Positions 5,928 to 11,622 of a stretch of 15,041 nucleotides of DNA are shown here, piece after piece. Position 1 is the first letter of the stretch. Each line of letters opens with the position of its first letter. The translations under genes were made by a program, and so were the position numbers. Source of the stretch: JBDSTZ01 sp039927975 (lineage in GTDB: Bacteria > Pseudomonadota > Gammaproteobacteria > Burkholderiales > Burkholderiaceae_D); assembly GCA_039927975.1 (NCBI GenBank), contig JBDSTZ010000315.1, positions 1 to 15,041 of the forward strand, in the 5' to 3' direction. The notes beneath the pieces are model-generated. The model saw nothing but the letters and a program-made list of their open reading frames with translations, was not told where the DNA came from and made no database searches.

Positions 5928-8900
5928 ATGAAGAGACAATTGAAAAAGACCACACTGTCGATCGCGGTGGCACAAGCCGTACTGATCTGCGGCCACGCCT
6001 TCGCCCAGACGGCCGCGCCGGCCAAGGAAGCCGACGCCGTGCAGACCATCATCGTGACGGGCCAGCGCGCGGCGATGCAGTCGGCGCAAAAGCTCAAGCA
6101 GAACGCCGAAGAGATCATCGACGGCGTCGTCGCCGAGGAAGCCGGCAAGCTGCCGGACCGCTCGATCACCGAGGTGCTGCAGCGGGTGGTCGGCGTGACG
6201 ATCGACCGCAACCGCTCGCGCGGCGATCCTGAACACTTCTCGGTCGAAGGCTCGGGCATCTCGGTGCGCGGTTTGACTTGGGGTTCGTCGACCCTGAACG
6301 GTCGCGAATCGTTCTCGGCCGGCTGGCCGGGCCGCGAACTGAGCTGGGGCGATGTGCCGCCGGAACTGATGTCGGCCGTGATCGTGCACAAGAATCCGCC
6401 GGCGCAATTGATCGAAGGCGGCGTCAGCGGCCAGGTCGACCTGCGCACCGCGCTGCCGTTCGACTACAAGAGCGAGAAGCTGGCGCTGTCGGCGTCGGGC
6501 AACTTCACCGAACTGGGCAACTCCAAATCGCCGGCCGTCTCCGGCCTGTATTCGAAGCGCTGGGACAGCGATTTCGGCCAGTGGGGCGCGCTGATCGACT
6601 TGTCGGCCAACCGCTCGAAATTCCGCAACGACACGGTGCAGCTGGACGCCTACTTCCCGCACCAGGCCAGCGCCACCAGTCCGGTGTTCTGGTCGCCGAA
6701 ATCGGCCTCGTGGCGCAGCAACAACGGCACCAGCGACCGGGTCGGCATCTATGGCGCGCTGCAATGGAAGAACAAGTCGATGGAATCGGCCCTGACCTTC
6801 TTCCAGTCGCAATACACCACGCATGACGAAGAGCACGCGCTGTTCACCGGCATCGAGGACACCTACAAAGTGGTGCTCAAGAACCCGGTCTACGACAGCA
6901 ACAACGTGCTGCAGTCGGCCACCTACACCTACCCCATCGGCGGCAACGGCGCCAACAACTTCGCCGCCGGCGGCCTGGGCTACAGCTCGAACACCGGCTG
7001 GAGCGACGGCCACTCGAAATCGCGCGAGATCGCCTGGAACGCCAAGTGGAACATCAACCAGAGCTGGTCGGTGCAGAACGACCTGCAATGGGTGCATGCG
7101 ACCAACGACAACGTCGGCGCCAACGTGTCCCTGAACACCTTCGTGCCAAGCATGAACGTGGACCTGACCACCAACCCGGCGCGCATCACCTTCGACGACG
7201 CCGCGCGCACCTTCCTGTCCGATCCGGCCCACTACTACCTCGACCACCAGATGCCGCAGCTGGGCAAGGCCGACGCCAACCTGTACGCCTGGAAGACCGA
7301 CGTCAAGTTCAAGTTCGACCATGACGTGCTGCGCGACCTGACCTTCGGCGTGCGCCTGACCAAGCGCGACTCGGCCAAGCTGACCTCCAGCGGCACCGGC
7401 TGGTGGAGCCTGGCCCAGCCATGGAACGTCAGGACCACCAGCACGCCGGGCAAGCTGCCGTCGGCGACCGATCCGCAAGGCTGGCAGGGCCGCGGCAGCT
7501 TCGGCTACCTCAGCGATCCGCGCTACGCCGCGCTGGTGCCGACCACCACTGCCGATTTCAGCAACTTCTTCAACGGCAAGGTCGATGTTCCGGCCGGCCT
7601 GGTCATGCCGTCGATGGCCTACGTCAAGGATATGAACAGCTTCGCGGCGAACAATCAAATCCTCGCGCTGCAGTGCGCCGACGGCAACAAGCTCTACGGC
7701 CTGACCAACGACTGCACGACCTTGGCGGCGGGCTGGAAGCCGGAGGGCTTTGACGACGCGTCCAAAAACCGTCTGCAGGACGAGAAGACCCGCGCCGCCT
7801 ACGCCGCCCTGCGTTTCGGTTTCGAGGAATGGCGCTTCCCGCTCGAAGGCAATGTCGGCGTGCGCGTGGTTCACACCGACGGCGTGTCGCACGGCTACAC
7901 GGTCTTCAAGCCGAGCTACAGCAGCACCACCCCGCCGTCGGTGCCGCGGTTCGCCCCGATCGACTCGCCGATCGACAACAGCAACAGCTATGTCAACGTG
8001 CTGCCAAGCTTGAACTTGAAGCTGGAACTGTCGCACGAACTGCAAGTGCGCTTCGCCTTCGCCAAATCGATGTACCGGCCGAGCTTCGCCGACCTGGGCG
8101 AATACATCACCTTGACCCAGGACGTCCCGAACGCCACCGCCGGCCAGCAAAATGTCAACTACACGGGCAACAATACCGGCAATGTCAAGCTCAAGCCGAT
8201 TCGCTCGGACAATTTCGACTTGTCGCTTGAGTGGAATCCGGGCAACGGCGCTTCGCTGACGGCAGCGGTGTTCCACAAGAAGGTGCGCGACATCATCCTG
8301 AAATCGGCCTTCAATGTCACCTACAAGGACATCGCCGGCAACGACCAGGACTTCGTCGTCACGCAGCCGGACAATGTGGCCAAGGGTTCGGTGACCGGTC
8401 TCGAGCTGGCCGGCCAGACCTACTTTGACCACGTGCCGATGTTCAAGGGCTGGCTGCCGGAGTGGGCCAAGGGGTTCGGCATCACCGCGAACTACACCTA
8501 CCTCAAGAGCAAGCAGGAACTGTATCACCCGTTCAACCTGAAGTACTGCCCGGCCAACGGTTCGTTCAACAACAGCGCCTTGAACAACTTCGGTTGCGAC
8601 ACCAACGGCTTGCCGTTCAACTCGATGCCGCTGCAGTACCTGTCGCCGAACGCCTACAACCTGACTTTCCTCTACGACAAGGGCCCGCTGTCGGCACGCC
8701 TGGCGTACAGCTGGCGCTCGCGCTTCCTGCAGGGCCTGGCCACCAACGGCACCAACGGCACCGACGGCACCAGCGCCGATCCGACCCGGCCATTCGGTAC
8801 GCATGACGTCGCCTGGGGCTTGCCAACCTGGCAGGAAGCGACCGGACAGCTCGACTTCGGTGTCGACTACAAGATCACCGACCGTCTCTCGACCAGCTTC

Positions 8901-9023
8901 TCGGCGAGCAACCTGACGGACACCGTGATCAAGCAGTCGCAGCAGCAGACGATCGGCTTCACCACGCGCGCCTGGTTCGAACCAGGCCGCAGCTATCGCC
9001 TGGCGATGCGCTACTCGTACTAA
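5928..9023 (+). CDS. TonB-dependent receptor, oligosaccharide-uptake type
   Basis: A 1031-residue outer-membrane receptor that uses TonB/proton-motive energy to import a ligand. The start at 5928 has an AAAGAGAG purine run eight bases upstream and opens a signal peptide (MKRQLKKTTL, hydrophobic core, cut after AFA at residue 26). A TonB-box-like segment, VQTIIVTGQR, lies at about residues 38-47. The plug domain follows (LPDRSITEVLQRVVGVTIDR, then ISVRGL and an EGGVSGQVDLRT segment), then a long beta-barrel rich in aromatic/polar alternation ending in the aromatic C-terminus YRLAMRYSY. Size and plug wording resemble the large Xanthomonas/Caulobacter-type receptor class known for plant oligosaccharide uptake. 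No SusD gene is adjacent; the upstream lipoprotein may serve instead. Ligand is inferred to be a pectin fragment from the neighbours, not seen in the sequence. A three-copy TNG/TNG/TDG repeat (residues 939-947) sits in a probable external loop. Confidence 0.95.
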   Translation: MKRQLKKTTLSIAVAQAVLICGHAFAQTAAPAKEADAVQTIIVTGQRAAMQSAQKLKQNAEEIIDGVVAEEAGKLPDRSITEVLQRVVGVTIDRNRSRGDPEHFSVEGSGISVRGLTWGSSTLNGRESFSAGWPGRELSWGDVPPELMSAVIVHKNPPAQLIEGGVSGQVDLRTALPFDYKSEKLALSASGNFTELGNSKSPAVSGLYSKRWDSDFGQWGALIDLSANRSKFRNDTVQLDAYFPHQASATSPVFWSPKSASWRSNNGTSDRVGIYGALQWKNKSMESALTFFQSQYTTHDEEHALFTGIEDTYKVVLKNPVYDSNNVLQSATYTYPIGGNGANNFAAGGLGYSSNTGWSDGHSKSREIAWNAKWNINQSWSVQNDLQWVHATNDNVGANVSLNTFVPSMNVDLTTNPARITFDDAARTFLSDPAHYYLDHQMPQLGKADANLYAWKTDVKFKFDHDVLRDLTFGVRLTKRDSAKLTSSGTGWWSLAQPWNVRTTSTPGKLPSATDPQGWQGRGSFGYLSDPRYAALVPTTTADFSNFFNGKVDVPAGLVMPSMAYVKDMNSFAANNQILALQCADGNKLYGLTNDCTTLAAGWKPEGFDDASKNRLQDEKTRAAYAALRFGFEEWRFPLEGNVGVRVVHTDGVSHGYTVFKPSYSSTTPPSVPRFAPIDSPIDNSNSYVNVLPSLNLKLELSHELQVRFAFAKSMYRPSFADLGEYITLTQDVPNATAGQQNVNYTGNNTGNVKLKPIRSDNFDLSLEWNPGNGASLTAAVFHKKVRDIILKSAFNVTYKDIAGNDQDFVVTQPDNVAKGSVTGLELAGQTYFDHVPMFKGWLPEWAKGFGITANYTYLKSKQELYHPFNLKYCPANGSFNNSALNNFGCDTNGLPFNSMPLQYLSPNAYNLTFLYDKGPLSARLAYSWRSRFLQGLATNGTNGTDGTSADPTRPFGTHDVAWGLPTWQEATGQLDFGVDYKITDRLSTSFSASNLTDTVIKQSQQQTIGFTTRAWFEPGRSYRLAMRYSY
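8742..8768 (+). repeat. Three 9-bp in-frame repeats in the TonB-receptor gene
   Basis: ACCAACGGC, ACCAACGGC and ACCGACGGC run head to tail in frame and encode TNG-TNG-TDG at residues 939-947, a short flexible stretch in a likely surface loop. Copy number could vary by slippage without breaking the frame. Confidence 0.8.
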
Positions 9024-9033
9024 GCAGTGGCGA

Positions 9034-9058
9034 GGCGGTCCCCGCAATGGGGACCGCC
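9034..9058 (+). terminator. First hairpin after the TonB-receptor gene
   Basis: A perfect 10-bp stem GGCGGTCCCC/GGGGACCGCC with a 5-nt loop (GCAAT) lies 10 bases after the TAA. Only two Ts follow, so it probably acts together with the stronger hairpin downstream or as a 3'-end stabiliser. Confidence 0.6.
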
Positions 9059-9078
9059 TTCGCGACGCGCCGAGCAAG

Positions 9079-9111
9079 GCGGCCCCCGCACTCCGGGGGC
9101 CGCTTTTTTTT
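9079..9111 (+). terminator. Rho-independent terminator of the TonB-receptor transcript
   Basis: A perfect 9-bp stem GCGGCCCCC/GGGGGCCGC with a 7-nt loop is followed by eight Ts. The opposite strand has no comparable T-tract, so this terminator serves the + strand unit and not the convergent GH105 gene. Confidence 0.93.
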
Positions 9112-9188
9112 GCGCTGGACAGCCTGCGCGCCAATCGAGGCCATTGGCGCCTCCCTGCCGCGTCGCGCGCGGCCGGGAAGCGCCAGCA

Positions 9189-9285
9189 TTATTTCTGCAC
9201 GTAGCGGCTCAGCTCAGCGGCGGCGAGCAGGAAGTTGCCCGGACCGTAAGTTTCGGTGCTGTGCGCGTCGACCGTGCGGGCGCGG
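9189..9285 (-). pseudogene. Out-of-frame authentic C-terminus of the GH105 gene (frameshift site)
   Basis: Reading the minus strand in the alternative frame from about 9275 to the TAA at 9189-9191 gives VDAHSTETYGPGNFLLAAAE followed by LSRYVQK, the typical GH105 ending (G-G-x-FLLAxSEL style). The span 10321 to 9189 is 1133 bases, one short of 378 codons. Adding one G in the minus-strand run CCCGCACGG (giving CCC GGC ACG G) restores a 377-residue protein. The GC-rich run is a common site for indel errors, but a true mutation is equally compatible with the sequence. Confidence 0.85.
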
Positions 9286-10321
9286 CGCCGACCGGCTGCA
9301 CGAAGCCGAGCATGCCGTCCGGCTGAACCGAGTCGACCAGCACCGGCCACGCCCTGGCGACCGCCGGCCAGTAGCGCGCATGATCGAGCACGCCGTTATT
9401 CAAACCCCACAGGATCGCATAAGTGTAGAACGAGGTGCCGCTGGTCTCCCTGGCCGGATAGCTGGCCGGGTCGAGCAGCGAGGAATGCCAGCTGCCGTCG
9501 GCCGTCTGCAGCGAGACGATGCGCTGGGCCATTTCGCGGTACATCGCGACCAGGCGTGGGCGTTCGGGATCGTCCTGCTTCATGTTCGACAGTACGCGCA
9601 CCAGAGCGCCCATCACCCAGCCATTCCCGCGCGACCAGAATACCTTTTCGCCATTCTTCTCGCGCTTGTCGAAATAGCTCTCATCGCGATAGAACAGCCG
9701 GTCCTTCGGGCTGTACAGGAAATCGCTGGTCTTCCACCACAGCCTGGTGGCCGCCTCGAGGTACTTCCGCTCGCCGGTGGCCGTGCTCAGATAACTGAGG
9801 CCGGTCGGCCCCATGAACAAGGCGTCGCACCAGGCCCACTCGCGGTCCATGATGCCCTTGCTGCTCAACGACAGCGACTCCGTGTGCGGCTGCGCCACGA
9901 TCTCGTCGGCCTGCGCCTGCCAGTTCTTCAGCATTTTCGGCTCGCGGTAGCGCGCGTACATCTGCGCATAGACCTGGCCGACGCAATAGTCGTCGGCGAA
10001 ATAGCGCCGGGTTCCGGTCTTCCATTCCAGCTCGTCGCCGATCTTGCGCAGGAAGGCGTGGTACTTGCCGTCGCCCGTCACGTCGCCGGCGGCGAAGATG
10101 CCGACGTAGGCGGCGCAATAAGTCCAGTTGTACTTCGGCTTCTTGAAGCCTTCGCTGGTCCAGTTACCGATCTGCCAGTCGGCCACTTTGCGCATGGTGT
10201 CGGCGATATAGGCCGGCGCGAACACGCCGTCGTGCGGCACGCCGGCCTGGTTGGTGGTCGTCGCGCAGCCGGACAAGGTCAATGCCATCAGGGCGCCGCA
10301 CAGACGGAAGGAAGGGTTCAT
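9209..10321 (-). CDS. GH105 unsaturated (rhamno)galacturonyl hydrolase lipoprotein, C-terminus frameshifted
   Basis: A family GH105 hydrolase, which removes the unsaturated uronic acid from the non-reducing end of pectin or rhamnogalacturonan oligosaccharides made by lyases. The ATG at 10319-10321 has GAGG four bases upstream. A lipobox (LTLSGC, Cys19) predicts a lipid-anchored periplasmic or outer-membrane enzyme. Family motifs include YNWTYCAAYVG (64-74), the Asp110-Asp111 pair, WAWCDALFMGP with probable catalytic Asp166, and FWSRGNGWVMGAL (228-240). As read, the protein is 370 residues. After Pro348 the family ending is replaced by an unrelated tail (ARSTRTAPKL...). The expected ending is found in the next frame down to a TAA at 9189-9191, so one base appears to be missing near 9275-9285 (see separate entry). 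If real, the lesion may impair the enzyme; if a sequencing error, the intact protein is 377 residues. Confidence 0.92.
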   Translation of the reverse strand: MNPSFRLCGALMALTLSGCATTTNQAGVPHDGVFAPAYIADTMRKVADWQIGNWTSEGFKKPKYNWTYCAAYVGIFAAGDVTGDGKYHAFLRKIGDELEWKTGTRRYFADDYCVGQVYAQMYARYREPKMLKNWQAQADEIVAQPHTESLSLSSKGIMDREWAWCDALFMGPTGLSYLSTATGERKYLEAATRLWWKTSDFLYSPKDRLFYRDESYFDKREKNGEKVFWSRGNGWVMGALVRVLSNMKQDDPERPRLVAMYREMAQRIVSLQTADGSWHSSLLDPASYPARETSGTSFYTYAILWGLNNGVLDHARYWPAVARAWPVLVDSVQPDGMLGFVQPVGAAPARSTRTAPKLTVRATSCSPPLS

Positions 10322-10702
10322 GAAGCCTCGCTATGAAAGTGGAGAATGCGCCGGCCAGGCGATCGTGAAACCGGCTTTCGACATCGGCAGGACGCCCACG
10401 CGCGCGCCGGTGGCCGCCGCGATCGCATTGCACACCGTGATCTCGCCATTCATCGCCAGTTGCCGCGCCAGCGACGCTTGGCGAGGCCTCAAATTATGCC
10501 ATTCTCGTGTGCCAATCATGCTCACGAGGCTGATTGTTTCGCGACCTCCCAACTGCTGGGCGGCACGGAGGAGACCGGGGCGCCCGGGGGGCTCCATTTC
10601 GGCTATCGCCATTGAGCCGGCAAGTGGGCCGTTGCCGCCGCTCGCCGCTTGGTGGACAATGACGCAGACCCGCCGCATTCACCGCCACTTGAAAAGGCCC
10701 CC
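10322..10702. other. Divergent intergenic region between GH105 and the DUF1272 gene
   Basis: This stretch of 381 bases holds no convincing gene; overlapping frames on both strands (10331-10678 minus, 10251-10715 plus) have no family resemblance. It must carry promoters for the leftward GH105 gene and the rightward DUF1272 gene. A CATAAT hexamer on the minus strand at 10493-10498 is the only -10-like sequence I noticed, without a good -35 at 17 bases. Confidence 0.4.
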
Positions 10703-11011
10703 ATGCTTGAATTGAGACCGACCTGCGAACACTGCAACCGCGCCTTGCCGCCGGCGTCGCTTGACGCGCGCATCTGCAGCTATGAATGCACCTTCTGTGC
10801 GAACTGCGTCGATCAGGTGCTGGGCAATGTCTGCCCGAATTGCGGCGGCGGCTTCACAGCCAGGCCGGTGCGGCCGGCGCGCCACTGGAAGGGTAATAAC
10901 TATCTGGGCCACGATCCGGCGCGCACCGAGGCGAAGCACCGCCCGGTCGATCCCGCAGCGCACGCGGCGTTTTCAACGACGCTCAGACACATCGCGCCTG
11001 AAGACCGCTAG
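10703..11011 (+). CDS. DUF1272 domain protein (small zinc-ribbon protein)
   Basis: A 102-residue protein starting at ATG 10703, with AAGG five bases before the start codon region. The opening MLELRPTCEHC and the body are the recognisable DUF1272 signature. Eight cysteines at residues 8, 11, 25, 29, 32, 35, 44 and 47 form C-x2-C and C-x3-C-x2-C-x2-C patterns, enough for two zinc sites. The remaining ~50 residues are polar (ARHWKGNNYLGHDP). There is no signal peptide, so it is probably cytoplasmic. Function of the family is unknown. The stop is 14 bases before the M50 peptidase gene, so the two are likely co-transcribed. It has no obvious link to pectin breakdown. Confidence 0.9.
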   Translation: MLELRPTCEHCNRALPPASLDARICSYECTFCANCVDQVLGNVCPNCGGGFTARPVRPARHWKGNNYLGHDPARTEAKHRPVDPAAHAAFSTTLRHIAPEDR

Positions 11012-11025
11012 GCCAAGGACCGGAC

Positions 11026-11583
11026 ATGCGCGGATGCATCACACTACACAAGCCAAGAATTTTTGGCGCGGCCCTCCATATTCACTGGGCGGTGCTGGTC
11101 GCCGGCGGCATCCTGTTCGGGGCCATGATCAAGCAGCCGCTACACGCGGCGCTGTTCGTCTGCTCTTATTTCGGCGTCATGCTTCTGCACGAAGCGGGGC
11201 ATGCGTTCGTCGCCAGGCGACTGGGCTGCCGCCCTTCGCATATATACCTGACCTTCATCCACGGCCATTGCGAATGCGATTTGCCGGATAGTCTCAGGGA
11301 ACATGCCATGCTCGCATGGGGCGGTGTGCTTGCGCAGCTCGCCGTCGCGATGCCGCTCCTGCTGCTGGGCGAAATCGCGCCACTGGCCGCCAACGCCTGC
11401 TTCGGCATACTGCTGGTGGTATTCGGCTATTTCAGTCTGTCGGTGGTCATACTCAATCTGATGCCGGCGGAAGGATTGGACGGCGCCCTCGCGTGGCGCC
11501 TGGTTCCCATGCTGGTCCGCGACATCTTTCAACGGCATGCCGCCAAGAAGGCCGCCAAGGAAGTCCTGCGCCGCTTCAAATAG
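11026..11583 (+). CDS. M50-family (site-2 protease-like) membrane metallopeptidase
   Basis: A compact 185-residue integral membrane protein. AAGGA (11015-11019) lies six bases before ATG 11026. It carries both hallmarks of M50 intramembrane zinc peptidases: HEAGH (His55-Glu56...His59) inside the second hydrophobic segment, and NLMPAEGLDG with Asp152 late in the chain (Asn144-Gly153). Hydrophobic segments are seen at about 12-35, 42-62, 93-115 and 118-143, and HIHWAVL (18-24) resembles the first-helix motif of the SpoIVFB-like group. There is no PDZ or CBS domain, so it is a minimal core enzyme. Such proteases cleave membrane-bound substrates, often anti-sigma factors; the substrate here is unknown. 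It ends only 39 bases from the convergent GH3 stop, with no T-tract terminator between them. Confidence 0.92.
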   Translation: MRGCITLHKPRIFGAALHIHWAVLVAGGILFGAMIKQPLHAALFVCSYFGVMLLHEAGHAFVARRLGCRPSHIYLTFIHGHCECDLPDSLREHAMLAWGGVLAQLAVAMPLLLLGEIAPLAANACFGILLVVFGYFSLSVVILNLMPAEGLDGALAWRLVPMLVRDIFQRHAAKKAAKEVLRRFK

Positions 11584-11622
11584 CAGGCCGAGCGCCCAGG
11601 CGGTGCCGGGCGCGCGCAGCGT

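Noticed and set aside
5775..9134. 1119-codon open frame antisense to the TonB-receptor gene
   Set aside because: It is a high-GC shadow of a clear receptor gene; its translation is Arg/Val/Gly-rich with no domain, signal or ribosome site.
10493..10516. TTGGCAC on the minus strand upstream of GH105 as a sigma-54 promoter
   Set aside because: The following GC falls two bases too far from the GG for the -24/-12 spacing and the TTGC element is missing.
10331..10678. 115-codon minus-strand frame upstream of GH105
   Set aside because: No recognisable domain and overlapped by an equally featureless + frame; composition explains both.
11584..11622. Bidirectional terminator between the M50 and GH3 genes
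   Set aside because: A GCGCCC/GGGCGC stem can be drawn, but there is no T-tract on either strand and the loop is long.
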